Assembly (NCBI GenBank): GCA_947259295.1
Contig: CAMYMG010000058.1
Span: forward strand, 62,001-126,000
DNA: 64,000 nt
From: an uncultured Rhizobiaceae bacterium
GTDB taxonomy: Bacteria; Pseudomonadota; Alphaproteobacteria; Rhizobiales; Rhizobiaceae
Direction of reading: 5' to 3'
The position numbers and the translations under genes are program-made. Positions 19,140 through 27,834 of the stretch are shown in pieces. The notes beneath the pieces are model-generated. The model saw nothing but the letters and a program-made list of their open reading frames with translations, did not search any database and had not been told where the DNA came from. Positions within the stretch are counted from its first letter, which is position 1. Every line of letters begins with the position of its first letter.

Positions 19140-19172
19140 AAAGGACCGGGCCGCATGGCTGCCCGGTCCTTT
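19140..19172 (-). terminator. Attenuator-type hairpin between TAXI receptor and permease genes
   Basis: A 12-bp perfect stem (19140-19151 with 19161-19172, core AAGGACCGGGC) closes a 9-base loop. On the minus-strand transcript it is followed by TTTTCATT. It lies 18 bp after the receptor stop codon. Partial termination here would give more receptor than permease, as is common in binding-protein-dependent systems. Confidence 0.65.
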
Positions 19173-19190
19173 GATCGTGATGGCGCTACC

Positions 19191-20204
19191 CTATTTCAGG
19201 ACGCCCGCTTCCTTGTAGTAGCGCTCGGCGCCCGGATGAAGCGGAATGCCGACCCCGTCGAGCGCGGTCTCCAGCGTGATCGACTTGCCCTTGGCGTGGC
19301 CGGAGTCGAGCAGGGCGCGCGAGTTCTTGTTCCACAGAGCCTTGGTGATCTCGTAGACGAGATCATCCGGCTGGTCGGCGCTGGTGATCCACTGTGCGCC
19401 GACGCTCACCGTCTCAGTGTCCGCGTCAACGCCCTGGTAGGTGCCGCCCGGAACGACGTGCTTGGCGAAAAATTCATACTTGCCGAGCAGCCCTTCTGCC
19501 TCGCTGCCGGTGATGGGTACCAGGGTGATCGGCAGGCTGGTAGCGAGTTCGGTGATCGCGCCGGCCGGAAAGCCGCCGACAAAGAAGAAGGCGTCCATAT
19601 TGTTGTCGCGCATGAGGTCGGCCGCCTGGTTGGGTTTCAGGAATTCGGCCTCGACATCCGATTCCGACAGGCCATAGGCCTCCAATATGAGCCGTGCATC
19701 GACCAGCGTGCCGGAACCGGGCTCGTCGAGCGACACCTTCTTGCCCTTCAGGTCGGCTACCGAGTTGATGCCGGCATCGGCGCGCGCCACCAGGTGGATG
19801 CTTTCCGGATAAAGATTGGCGATGGCGCGGACCTTCTCGACGGCGCCTTTGTCGGCGAAGATGCCGGTGCCGCTGTGCGCCCAGTAGGCCACGTCCGACT
19901 GCGAGAATCCCGATTCCAGCGAACCGCCGGCAATGCCGTTCACATTGGCGACCGAGCCATTCGAAGCAACAGCGGTTGCCACGAGACCGGGCACACCGCA
20001 GCTCCCACCCTCTTCACAAGCACGCGAGCCTGGTGGGTTTGATATGGCATTGGCGATCAGGCCGCCGATGGGAAAATAGGTTCCTGCCGTGCCGCCAGTG
20101 GCAATGCGGAAGAACTGCATGTCCTGCGCACCGGCTGCCCCGGCGGCCAGCGTTGTCGCAACGGCCGCAGCGGCAGCGAGCTTCAAAATATTCCGAAACA
20201 TCAT
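19191..20204 (-). CDS. TAXI family TRAP transporter solute receptor
   Basis: A 337-residue periplasmic receptor. The start at 20204 (ATGATG) is chosen because GGAGGA lies about 9 bp upstream and the N-terminus is then a clear signal peptide ending AGAAGA-QD near residue 26. Family motifs are FRIATGGTAGTYFPIGGLIANAI (in two parts), SDVAYWAHSGTG, LKGKKVSLDEPGSGTL and a final PLHPGAERYYKEAG. The insertion RACEEGGSCGVP, with two cysteines, is typical of TAXI receptors. It feeds the fused permease encoded downstream. Ligand unknown; glutamate/aspartate-like acids are common for the family. Confidence 0.93.
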   Translation of the reverse strand: MMFRNILKLAAAAAVATTLAAGAAGAQDMQFFRIATGGTAGTYFPIGGLIANAISNPPGSRACEEGGSCGVPGLVATAVASNGSVANVNGIAGGSLESGFSQSDVAYWAHSGTGIFADKGAVEKVRAIANLYPESIHLVARADAGINSVADLKGKKVSLDEPGSGTLVDARLILEAYGLSESDVEAEFLKPNQAADLMRDNNMDAFFFVGGFPAGAITELATSLPITLVPITGSEAEGLLGKYEFFAKHVVPGGTYQGVDADTETVSVGAQWITSADQPDDLVYEITKALWNKNSRALLDSGHAKGKSITLETALDGVGIPLHPGAERYYKEAGVLK

Positions 20205-20527
20205 CCGATGTCCTCCTCGAACTGGTTGAGCGATTGATAGGCAAACGCAAACTCTCATCCAAGCCGATGGCCGGGGCAAAGTCGAGTCGATGACACTTCG
20301 GCGACGGCGCTGGACCTATCGATTCCTGAACCAGCTCAAACAACGTTGGGCCGCCTCGAACCCGAACTGTAGAGACGTCGGATCTACGCCCTGGTTCAGA
20401 GGAACACGTTACCAGCAAAGTTTACGGCTTGGTCCTTGTCGCGCCGGATCGGCGAAATGGGAAGTCCGCCCCAGTAAGTCAGGTTGTCGCTGCTTGTCAG
20501 GACCAACTGAGGCGCCGAGACACGTCG
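20205..20527. other. Intergenic region upstream of the TAXI receptor gene
   Basis: 323 bp holding the receptor gene's leader and the 3' end of the DUF3604 operon. A long-range inverted repeat (TTGGTCCT at 20429-20436, AGGACCAA at 20499-20506) is present but too widely spaced for a simple terminator. No gene or clear promoter was seen. Confidence 0.5.
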
Positions 20528-21538
20528 CTAGAGCTGTGCGATGCGCTGCAGCAGCCAGAACGCGCCGAGACTGCCGACCAGATAGGCCGGCAACAGTTCG
20601 GCGCGACGCGGCCAGATCACGCCGGCCTTGCGGATTGCGAAAGCCACCAACGCGATCACCGCGACGAAGGCGAGCTGGCCGATTTCGACGCCGACGTTGA
20701 AGGATACCAGCGCCAGCGGGACATGGATGGCTGGCAGGCCCGCGGCCGACAGCGCGCCGGCGAAGCCGAAGCCGTGCAGCAGCCCGAAGGCGAAGGCCAG
20801 CGCCCACGGATTGCGGATTGCAAGGCTCGTCGCGCCCCGATAGGCGCGCACGATCTCGACGCCGAGGAACACGATAGACAGTGCAATCAGGGTCTCTATC
20901 GGTGCGGCCGGAAGATTGACATAGCCAAGCGTTGCCGCCGCCAGTGTCAGGCTGTGGGCGAGAGTGAAGGCCGTAATCGTTTTCACCAGCATCCACGGCG
21001 ACTGCGCAAGCAGCAGGAGCCCGAAGACGAACAGCAGGTGATCCGGCCCAGACAATATGTGCTCGAAACCCTGCCGCACAAAGTCGACGACGGTCCCCCA
21101 GATTCCGCCAGAGGGTTCGATCTCCACCCATGGCTGGGACGGGCGGGCGATCGCCATCAGGCTTCGTCCGTCGAGCAGCTTGGCTGAAACAACGGCTTCG
21201 GTGATCGTCAATTCGAGGCCCGGGAAACCTATGCGCCGGCCGGCCAGCCCGTCGGGCCCGGTGTCGATCCATCGCCGTTCCAGCAGCGAGTCGCTCAGCT
21301 GCTGGATGATCGGCTCCTTGACGTCACCCACCCCCTCGGGGAAACGCAACACGACGTTCAGCCGTCGGTCGCCGAGCATCGGCGTGCGCCACAGCACAGT
21401 GTATTTGCCGGCCGCGGTTTCCTCGATCTCCAGATAGGCCGGCCGCGACTCGTGCGCCTCAGCGGTTTGGCTGACTGCCAGCCAGCCAAACAGGAACGCG
21501 CAGAATACCCAGCCGGCGCGCCTTAGTAATGCATTCAC
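20528..21538 (-). CDS. HupE/UreJ family membrane protein
   Basis: A 336-residue protein with a signal peptide ending at TAEA-HESRPAYL (about residue 29), an extracytoplasmic beta-rich domain to about residue 170, and six or seven C-terminal helices. The HupE/UreJ signature is GFEHILSGPDHLLFVFGLLLL, in which the His-x6-Asp-His metal-type motif is kept; AFTLAHSLTLAAATLG and GLLHGFGFAGAL are the other conserved helices. HupE/UreJ proteins are suspected nickel or cobalt carriers, but this long version with an N-terminal domain is a distinct subgroup of unknown role. It starts at GTG 21538, overlapping the stop of the parvulin gene, and closes the DUF3604 operon. Confidence 0.85.
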   Translation of the reverse strand: MNALLRRAGWVFCAFLFGWLAVSQTAEAHESRPAYLEIEETAAGKYTVLWRTPMLGDRRLNVVLRFPEGVGDVKEPIIQQLSDSLLERRWIDTGPDGLAGRRIGFPGLELTITEAVVSAKLLDGRSLMAIARPSQPWVEIEPSGGIWGTVVDFVRQGFEHILSGPDHLLFVFGLLLLAQSPWMLVKTITAFTLAHSLTLAAATLGYVNLPAAPIETLIALSIVFLGVEIVRAYRGATSLAIRNPWALAFAFGLLHGFGFAGALSAAGLPAIHVPLALVSFNVGVEIGQLAFVAVIALVAFAIRKAGVIWPRRAELLPAYLVGSLGAFWLLQRIAQL

Positions 21539-22503
21539 AGCGGCGCTCCGGCCGGCTCTCCAGGCGTTTGCGCATCCTTCGCCGCCGGCGCCGAGGCGAC
21601 GTCGGCGTCGGCGGGTACCGGCATGACGACGGTGTATTTTGCACGCATCGCCTCATACGCCTTGCGCCACGCCTCGGCCTTCTGCGCGCCTAGCCAGGCG
21701 GTCTTGATCTCCTGCTCGATCTCCTCGAAGGCAGGAACCCGTCCGGCGGTCTTGTTGTCGACAAAGACGAGATGCCAGCCGTAGCCGGATTTGATCGGGC
21801 CCTGCCACGACCCCGGCGCAAGCGACGCCACGGCGTCGGCGAATTCCGGCCCGAACTCGCCGGCGATCGCTTGCGGCGCGCGATCGCCGTAGTAGTCCTG
21901 GAACATGAAGTGATCGCCCGCCGAGCCGGCGAAGGCGGCATTCTGCGGCGCTCCTTCGAGCCCGGCAAGGGCCTTCTCGGCGTCGTCCCTGGCGCCGCCA
22001 CCCCGTTTGTCCGGCGAGAAGTAGAGGTGGCGGAAGCTGACGCGGGCCGGCACGGTGAACAGGTCGGTGTGCCCGGCGAACCACGCACGCAGTTCGTCGC
22101 TCGTCGGTTCTTGCTGTGCCGCCACATCCTCCGCCAGGAACTGCATTTTCTGCGCCATGCGGCGCTTGACGATGGTGTCGTCCTTGTCGAGCCCGAGCGC
22201 CAGTGCCTCGCGATAAAGGACGTCCTGGCGGATCCGGTCCTCGATCATCGCGTTGAACTCGTCCTGCGTCGGCTGCCGCTTCCATTGCGATTCGAAGATC
22301 ATCAGCAACTGCGCCATGCCGTCGACAGTCAGCACGATCTCCTTCGGCGATGCATCCTCCGCCTCGGGCGCGCGGTCGAGCAGCGAGTAAGCACCGAGCA
22401 GAACGGCACCGATTGCCAGGAAGTGCACGAGCGGTTCGCCAACTATGCCTGAAAGCACGCGGCGGGAGGCCGAAACCTCCCGCCCTTCAAGTTTCTCGGT
22501 CAA
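21535..22503 (-). CDS. Membrane-anchored parvulin-type peptidyl-prolyl isomerase
   Basis: A 322-residue protein with one N-terminal helix (about residues 26-43: VHFLAIGAVLLGAYSLL), a SurA-N-like helical chaperone region (about 55-150) and a parvulin domain (about 155-270: VSFRHLYFS, GDRAPQAIAGEFGPEFADAV, PIKSGYGWHLVFV). The C-terminus is Ala/Pro-rich. It probably folds periplasmic clients. The gene lies between DUF3604 (3 bp gap) and HupE/UreJ (four-base overlap), which strongly suggests those are its clients or partners. The start is TTG at 22503; no in-frame ATG is better. Confidence 0.87.
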   Translation of the reverse strand: MTEKLEGREVSASRRVLSGIVGEPLVHFLAIGAVLLGAYSLLDRAPEAEDASPKEIVLTVDGMAQLLMIFESQWKRQPTQDEFNAMIEDRIRQDVLYREALALGLDKDDTIVKRRMAQKMQFLAEDVAAQQEPTSDELRAWFAGHTDLFTVPARVSFRHLYFSPDKRGGGARDDAEKALAGLEGAPQNAAFAGSAGDHFMFQDYYGDRAPQAIAGEFGPEFADAVASLAPGSWQGPIKSGYGWHLVFVDNKTAGRVPAFEEIEQEIKTAWLGAQKAEAWRKAYEAMRAKYTVVMPVPADADVASAPAAKDAQTPGEPAGAPL

Positions 22504-22506
22504 GGC

Positions 22507-24852
22507 TCATTCACCCGCTTTGTCGGGAGTGTTCAGGTACTTTGCCTGGTCGTCGTTCGGAATCATGTCGCTCTTCTCCAAATCGACCAAATTCGCCGGC
22601 GCCTTCAGCAGGATCTCGTAATTGGCGTATCCGAACTCGTTGCTGCGCGCCCCGTAATAGGTCGCCTGGTCGAGCGGAGCCTGGCCGCCCTGCGACGCTT
22701 GCGACTTGTATACCGCCATGGTGATCGGCGTGCTCGACACATAGGTGACGATCTTGCCGTCGTTGATCTCGTAGTTGGCGGCCGTGGTCTGGTAGGACCG
22801 TTGCGGCAGGTCTCCGGACAGGCTCGGCTGCAACGCATCGGTGCCGACGTGCAGCACGACTGCCGTGCCGCCCTCGTCGTAGCGGATCTTCATGGGCTCG
22901 CCGGTGACCGTGTTCGTCACCCAGATGCTCTTGCCGACGATCAGCGTCTTCAGTTCATCTTCGCTGAGCGCCGTCGCGCCGTTTGCCGTGAGATCGGCCA
23001 CGGTCAGGCCCGGTGCAGCGGTCTGGCGCGCCTCTGCCGCTGGCGTGTACCAGATCGGCGACGACCAGGCCCGCTCCTGTTGGGTGGCGGGCACCACATC
23101 GGGCGGGGACATGCCGAGCAGCTTGGCCTGGATGGTGCTCCAGCGCGGCGTCGGGATTTCCAGCACGCGTGCATAGTAGAATGCGTGCTGGCTGGCATCG
23201 AAGTCCGGATCGGTCCACACGGTCTTCAGTTCGGCCGCGCCGACGGTGTCGGCGTAAGTCGCATTCTCGATGTCGACCGTGCTTTCGATGGGCGGCACCT
23301 CACCGGTAAAGTCGGGCTTGCGGTCGCCCGCCCAGGCCACGTCGTAGATTTTCTCGAAGCTCTGGCCGTGCTTGGACCAACCCTTGACAATCTGGATGCG
23401 GTCGAGATTGGCCGAGGTCGGATCCTTCACCGCCCACAGCACGAAGGACGGCGCCTTGGCGTCGCCCGAGACGGCCGGCAGATCGGCGCCCATTGTCGTG
23501 CCGCCGGCATAAGCGGCCTTCACCCAGTCCTGATCGTCGAGCATGCCGCCCTTGTAGTCCCAGCCGCCGAAAAAGCGCAGCTTGATGCGGGTGCCGCTCG
23601 TCGCATAGGTTTCCTTGCGGTACATGGCGTCCCAGATGGAGGCGCGCGTGTTTTCCTCCGCCCAGGCGACCGAAAGGCCGGCGGGGCTTTCCCAGCGGAC
23701 GTCCGAGCCGGTGAAGATGTGGCCGGCCATGCGGGTCTCGATGGAACCGTCATTGATGCCGTGGCCGCCGAAGAAGTTGTTTTGGCGATAGGGCGCGCCC
23801 GAATTGTGTGAGTCTGACCCCGCAACGAAGCCGAACTTGTAGGGGTTGTAGCCCCGCGTATCCTGCATGGTGACGCCGTCCTTGAGCGCCTGGCGAGCAT
23901 AGGAGCCGACAATGGCCGGAACCCGCCCTGAATCCTCGGGCAGGCCGATCAGGAAGCTGGCAATCTCGTAATTGGCGAACTCATCGTTGGGCGACAGCAG
24001 CGGGTGGGTTTCCGACTGGCCCTTGATCTGCTTCATTTCGACCAGCCGCTCATTGCGGTCGCGCGAGGCGGCCCAGGCCGCGTCGATCGGCCGACCGAGG
24101 CTGTCCATGTCGGTCGGGTACATCCAGCCGTCGGACAGGTTGGCGTTATGCGAGATGGCGAGCAACTCGTTGCCGGCCTCGCGCTGCGCATCCATCCACT
24201 TCCACAGATCTTCAGGATGCCACGAATCCATCGACGAGAACGGCTGGTCCGCCACCTTGGCGCAATCGCGGAAATAGACGTTGCGATGCAGGTTGCGGAA
24301 ATTGAACTGCGACGTGAATTCGTAGGAGCAGAAAGCGGTGAAGGTGCCAGGCTTGTTGTTCTCGTCGGCGATCTTGACGTTCTGTTTCCAGATCGATCCG
24401 GCGACCTCCGGGCTCATGAACGCGTTGATCGGCGGCTTGCTGACCAGCGACACGAGGTAGGCGAAGACCTTCGCCACGTCAGCCGGATCGTTCGGGTCCT
24501 TGAGGATGAGCGGGGCTGCTTCGGGCATCTTGCTCACCGCCGAGCCCGGCGTGTTCGCCTCCTTGGTGATGCCGACATATTCGGAGTGGTCGGTCACCCC
24601 CATCCAGTCGAGCGGTTGCTCGATCTTGATGTCGTAGCCGAGCGGATGCTTGATCGCCTGGCCCTGACCATACTTTAGCGCTGCGTCCGGACCGGTCATG
24701 TGGTTGCCGAACAGCCAGGCATCGACCGACCAGCTGGTGTGGATGTGCTGCTCGCCGAAATAGGCGTTGCGGTCCTGCGCCTCGGCGGCCGACAGGGCCA
24801 GGATCGATGCGGCACACGCAAGCAGCGCGCGAATTCCTGTTGATCTTGTCAC
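22507..24852 (-). CDS. Secreted DUF3604 protein (PHP-like putative metallohydrolase)
   Basis: A 781-residue protein with a signal peptide cleaved near AEA-QDRNAYFG (residue about 25). Four motifs match those of PHP-type metal-dependent hydrolases: H-x-H in EQHIHTSWS (about residue 37), VTDHSEYVG (about 90), ISHNANLSDG (about 235) and AGSDSHNSG (about 345). The C-terminal half (about 480-781) carries Trp/Tyr-rich strands with IQIVKGW and YYARVLEIPTPRWS. From these motifs I infer a periplasmic metalloenzyme; no substrate is established for DUF3604. It is the first gene of an operon with a parvulin and a HupE/UreJ protein. An ATACAGT-N3-TTAC element lies 105 bp upstream. Confidence 0.88.
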   Translation of the reverse strand: MTRSTGIRALLACAASILALSAAEAQDRNAYFGEQHIHTSWSVDAWLFGNHMTGPDAALKYGQGQAIKHPLGYDIKIEQPLDWMGVTDHSEYVGITKEANTPGSAVSKMPEAAPLILKDPNDPADVAKVFAYLVSLVSKPPINAFMSPEVAGSIWKQNVKIADENNKPGTFTAFCSYEFTSQFNFRNLHRNVYFRDCAKVADQPFSSMDSWHPEDLWKWMDAQREAGNELLAISHNANLSDGWMYPTDMDSLGRPIDAAWAASRDRNERLVEMKQIKGQSETHPLLSPNDEFANYEIASFLIGLPEDSGRVPAIVGSYARQALKDGVTMQDTRGYNPYKFGFVAGSDSHNSGAPYRQNNFFGGHGINDGSIETRMAGHIFTGSDVRWESPAGLSVAWAEENTRASIWDAMYRKETYATSGTRIKLRFFGGWDYKGGMLDDQDWVKAAYAGGTTMGADLPAVSGDAKAPSFVLWAVKDPTSANLDRIQIVKGWSKHGQSFEKIYDVAWAGDRKPDFTGEVPPIESTVDIENATYADTVGAAELKTVWTDPDFDASQHAFYYARVLEIPTPRWSTIQAKLLGMSPPDVVPATQQERAWSSPIWYTPAAEARQTAAPGLTVADLTANGATALSEDELKTLIVGKSIWVTNTVTGEPMKIRYDEGGTAVVLHVGTDALQPSLSGDLPQRSYQTTAANYEINDGKIVTYVSSTPITMAVYKSQASQGGQAPLDQATYYGARSNEFGYANYEILLKAPANLVDLEKSDMIPNDDQAKYLNTPDKAGE

Positions 24853-24957
24853 GGGTTTTCCTCGCTGGCTGTGTCGGCCTGGCGGCCAACCGCAATCGAC
24901 ATTGCGTTACGTAAGGGAGGCTATGGCACCTCCGGCCACCTTAGAAGACGGTTACAT

Positions 24958-24971
24958 GTAATATACTGTAT
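24958..24971 (-). promoter_or_regulatory. ATACAGT-N3-TTAC element upstream of the DUF3604 operon
   Basis: On the minus strand the sequence is ATACAGTATATTAC, 105 bp before the DUF3604 start. It matches two elements at 29940 and 33934 in 11 of 14 or more positions. The overlapping palindrome TTACATGTAA (24952-24961) is a second possible binding site. Confidence 0.45.
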
Positions 24972-25049
24972 GGCCCGGCAGATCAGTGCGGGCATCAGCA
25001 ACGATCACAACTGTGAAATTATCTACGGGCGGGTTCTGTCACTTGGCCG

Positions 25050-25076
25050 CCGCTGCACGGAAATGCCGTGCAGCGG
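25050..25076 (-). terminator. Hairpin after the DUF1254 operon
   Basis: CCGCTGCACGG (25050-25060) and CCGTGCAGCGG (25066-25076) form a perfect 11-bp stem with a 5-base loop, 47 bp beyond the end of the DUF1254 gene. There is no T-run, but the position suits a transcription end. Confidence 0.5.
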
Positions 25077-25123
25077 AAGCATTGGCGAGCTTGAGGTGGC
25101 CGGGTTGGCCTGTCGTCTGCCGA

Positions 25124-26641
25124 TTACTCGACCAGTTCGATCTCGCCTGGCCGCCAAGTCTTGTCGAACCACGGCTCCAGGGGAGCATAAAGGCGCAGTA
25201 TGATGTTCCAGCCTTTGCCCGGGACCGTCTGGACCCAGTTGCTTTCATGGCCTTCCGGCGCGGTAGGGCCGAACCACACATCGACGGACGTGTCGTCGTT
25301 GACAACGATGTCCTCGGTGTTGCTGCCGATGCTCGGGAACTGCTGGTCGGTCTGCAGCATCGAACGGGTCTCGTTGTCATACGCCACGATCGACCAGAAG
25401 TCCTTGGCCGGGATGTTCGGCGGCAGGTGCACCTTGTAAGTCTTGCTTCCGTCGAAGGGTTTGCCCTCGCTGTCGGTCGTGGCGACGGCATATTGCGAAC
25501 CGATACCGACGCGCTTCCAGGTCATCGCCGGGGTGATGCCGGTGGCATAATAATGGAACAGGATACGGGCATCGAGATTGCGTACGCCGGGCTCCAGCAG
25601 GAACTCGTAGCTGCCGCCGACAAAGCCGGTGAACCAGGCGCTGTCCGGATAGTAGTAGGCGTCCTTCATGCGGGTCCTGAAGGTTATGGTGCGCGCGGTC
25701 GCATTGCCGACGGCGACCGCCTCGGTCAGGATTCTCTTCATGCGCTCGTCAGGTTCGAAGGGCTTGCCCTTCACGATGCCGATGGCGGCGAGTTGTCCGA
25801 GCACCTCGGGATGATAGGCCTCGTTCGGCTCGTACTGCACGATGTCGTTCACTTCCTCGTAGAAGTGAAAGTCGTTGGCATGAATGGTGTTGAACACCTT
25901 GCCCGAGACGTTCTTGAATGTCATCGGCGGCGGGTTGTCGGCCTCGGCGAGCGGATAGACCTTGGCGAACTTCTTGGTGTTTTCGACGGCAGTTGCAGTA
26001 CTGCCGTTTTCCAGGAAGCCGCGCCAGAAAAACAGGTTGCCGTAGGTTGCCGAGCGCAACACGAAATAGCCCTCGGGGACGTCTCCTTCATAACCCGGCG
26101 GCAGTAGCAGGTATTTTCCGCCTTTGCCCTTATCTGGGCCGGCGTTGCCGACATCGCCGACATATTCGAACCAGTGGTCGTCGATCATGCCGAGAATGTT
26201 CGGCGGCGTCTCGATGACCAGCGGGCCGGCCTTGGTGTCCAGCCACATCAGGTTGTAGATGCTCTCGGTGTTGCCTGTCAGGAACAGCGAATGCGAGTCC
26301 ATCAGGTCCTCGAAGATGAGCACGGTCTGGTTGTTGTCAGCGCCTTCGGAGGCCATACCGACACGCAGGGCTTCAGTCGAAGCTCCGGGCATGGCATTGA
26401 GGAAAGCCTCTACGCCGCGCATGAAATCGAGATGGTCGTAGACCTTCTCCGCCGTTGCGTCGTCGGGGTAGCCATCGAAGAAGTTCAGCTGGCCGATCCG
26501 GGTCTCGATCGTGTCGGGGGTGACGATCGACTCCGGTATAGGCGTCGTCATCTTCATCTTGGGCGCCTCCGCGGAAGCAGCCACCAGTCCCATCAGGACC
26601 AAAGAAATCGTGCTGCAAAGCAGCGTCGCTGTGTGTCTCAT
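25124..26641 (-). CDS. Secreted DUF1254/DUF1214 protein, copy 1
   Basis: A 505-residue protein with a signal peptide ending near AAS-AEAPK (residue 24). The N-terminal DUF1254 region (about 45-170) includes IETRIGQLNFFDGYPDDATAEKVYDHLDF (in two parts) and FLTGNTESIYNLMWLDT; the C-terminal DUF1214 region (about 370-490) includes GSQYAVATTDSEGKPFDGSKTYKV, DFWSIVAYDNETRSMLQT and WVQTVPGKGWNIILRLYAPLEPWFDKTW (in parts). The family is widespread in proteobacteria with no settled function. It is the last gene of the 27834-25124 unit. A second copy on the other strand starts at 30126. Confidence 0.9.
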   Translation of the reverse strand: MRHTATLLCSTISLVLMGLVAASAEAPKMKMTTPIPESIVTPDTIETRIGQLNFFDGYPDDATAEKVYDHLDFMRGVEAFLNAMPGASTEALRVGMASEGADNNQTVLIFEDLMDSHSLFLTGNTESIYNLMWLDTKAGPLVIETPPNILGMIDDHWFEYVGDVGNAGPDKGKGGKYLLLPPGYEGDVPEGYFVLRSATYGNLFFWRGFLENGSTATAVENTKKFAKVYPLAEADNPPPMTFKNVSGKVFNTIHANDFHFYEEVNDIVQYEPNEAYHPEVLGQLAAIGIVKGKPFEPDERMKRILTEAVAVGNATARTITFRTRMKDAYYYPDSAWFTGFVGGSYEFLLEPGVRNLDARILFHYYATGITPAMTWKRVGIGSQYAVATTDSEGKPFDGSKTYKVHLPPNIPAKDFWSIVAYDNETRSMLQTDQQFPSIGSNTEDIVVNDDTSVDVWFGPTAPEGHESNWVQTVPGKGWNIILRLYAPLEPWFDKTWRPGEIELVE

Positions 26642-26717
26642 GGGTTCTTTCTCCTCGCGTGATGCAACAGTTCCCGATGCTCACTGCGTTTCGCAGAAAG
26701 CCGTATGTGTGGTGCGA

Positions 26718-27509
26718 TTACTTCTTCGGAAACAACAGGGTGATGGTCGACCGGATGCCCCACTCGGGTCCACCTTCGGGTGCAACGGCGTAGTACTTGC
26801 CGCCTATCTGCAACTGGACCGGCTGCGGTCCAACCTTAAGCACCTGGGAGAAGCCGAGGTTGACCGGGACCGTCCATTCGTCGGCCATCCAGTTGTAGCT
26901 CGACTCGGTGTTGAGAGACACCGAACGGCCGTGTCCGAGGCTGTAGGAAACGAAAGGCTGTATGAAAGTCTGGCTGATATTTGCACGGTCGTCTTCACCG
27001 GCAAATGACCAGATATGGTTGGCGAGAGCGCCGACGGTCCATGCATCCTTCTGCACCAGCGCCACGCCGGTAGGGCCAGCGCCCCACTTGCCGCCCCCGA
27101 GATACTCGTCGGTTGCGGTCGGTAGCAGGAGCACTGGCCCGACGCCCCAAATCAAACCGGCGGAGGTTGGCGCCTTGGGTGAGAAGAACAGGCTTTGGGT
27201 CGTATCGCCAAGGCCGAACACATTCCCGTCGGGGCTGTAATCGTTGTAGCTGATCGGCAGGATCGTGCGGGAGATCAGGTTCCAATCTTCGCTGAGCGAG
27301 ATGGGAATGACCGGCTGAACGTTCATGGTGTAGGAGAAGCCGTTGCCATCCGGCCCGGCACCCACATCGAAATTGTTCTGGAACGGGACGCTGATAAGGC
27401 TGGCTATGGGGTTCGACAACTGCTTGGAAAGCTCGTCGGCGTCGTCTTCTGAATAGGCCGGAGCGGCTGCACCCAGGATGAAGAGTACTGTCAGAAGGCG
27501 GGTTCTCAT
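26718..27509 (-). CDS. Outer-membrane beta-barrel protein, transporter-like
   Basis: A 263-residue protein with a signal peptide (cleavage near AYS-EDDADE, residue 20). The mature chain is a run of alternating amphipathic strands: LISVPFQNNFDVGAG, TMNVQPVIPISL, LISRTILPISYN, GLIWGVGPVLLLPTA, ending STITLLFPKK with a C-terminal aromatic near the end. This matches the group often annotated as transporter or neuromedin-U-like outer-membrane proteins. A longer frame from 27758 is rejected because residues 1-83 there have no signal peptide. It lies between the 97-residue gene and DUF1254 copy 1, suggesting that the channel serves the secreted protein. Confidence 0.8.
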   Translation of the reverse strand: MRTRLLTVLFILGAAAPAYSEDDADELSKQLSNPIASLISVPFQNNFDVGAGPDGNGFSYTMNVQPVIPISLSEDWNLISRTILPISYNDYSPDGNVFGLGDTTQSLFFSPKAPTSAGLIWGVGPVLLLPTATDEYLGGGKWGAGPTGVALVQKDAWTVGALANHIWSFAGEDDRANISQTFIQPFVSYSLGHGRSVSLNTESSYNWMADEWTVPVNLGFSQVLKVGPQPVQLQIGGKYYAVAPEGGPEWGIRSTITLLFPKK

Positions 27510-27540
27510 GCTTCGCTTCGCCCTTTCGCGCGCTTGTTCT

Positions 27541-27834
27541 TCAGATGCCACTTCTTTTCCATCGTTCCTGGCTCTCTTCCAGTTCGGCGGCGATCTCGCC
27601 GACCAACCTGTCGACAATCTGTTGCCACTCCACCTGTCTTGCCGACCGGACTTCGGCGGGCGTCGCGGCGGCATTGGCGAGTGCCACTTCGGCATCAGCG
27701 AGTTCGTCGCACATGTCTCGAAAGCATTCGCTGGTGAGCATGAGCTTGCGTATGGCAAATTCGTACTGCGGAAACCGGCGTGTCACCGCCGATAATCCGT
27801 TTGAAATGTGCGTCGGATCCGTCGTTGTCACCAT
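27541..27834 (-). CDS. Small alpha-helical hypothetical protein
   Basis: A 97-residue, soluble, acidic protein that is probably a helical bundle: FPQYEFAIRKLMLTSECFRDMCDELADAEVALANAA, then two helices ending ELEESQERWKRSG. The part around RKLMLTSECFRDMCDEL resembles a short rhizobial family with no known function. It starts at ATG 27834 and precedes the outer-membrane protein gene by 31 bp, so it is probably the first gene of this three-gene unit. Confidence 0.6.
   Translation of the reverse strand: MVTTTDPTHISNGLSAVTRRFPQYEFAIRKLMLTSECFRDMCDELADAEVALANAAATPAEVRSARQVEWQQIVDRLVGEIAAELEESQERWKRSGI

Noticed and set aside
20429-20506. TTGGTCCT/AGGACCAA inverted repeat as a terminator of the HupE/UreJ operon
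   Set aside because: The arms are 62 bases apart with no compact stem-loop or T-run, and could occur by chance.
22699-26107. Plus-strand frames of 370 and 373 codons opposite DUF3604 and DUF1254
   Set aside because: Antisense shadows; no ribosome sites or recognisable motifs, whereas the minus-strand proteins have signal peptides and conserved domains.
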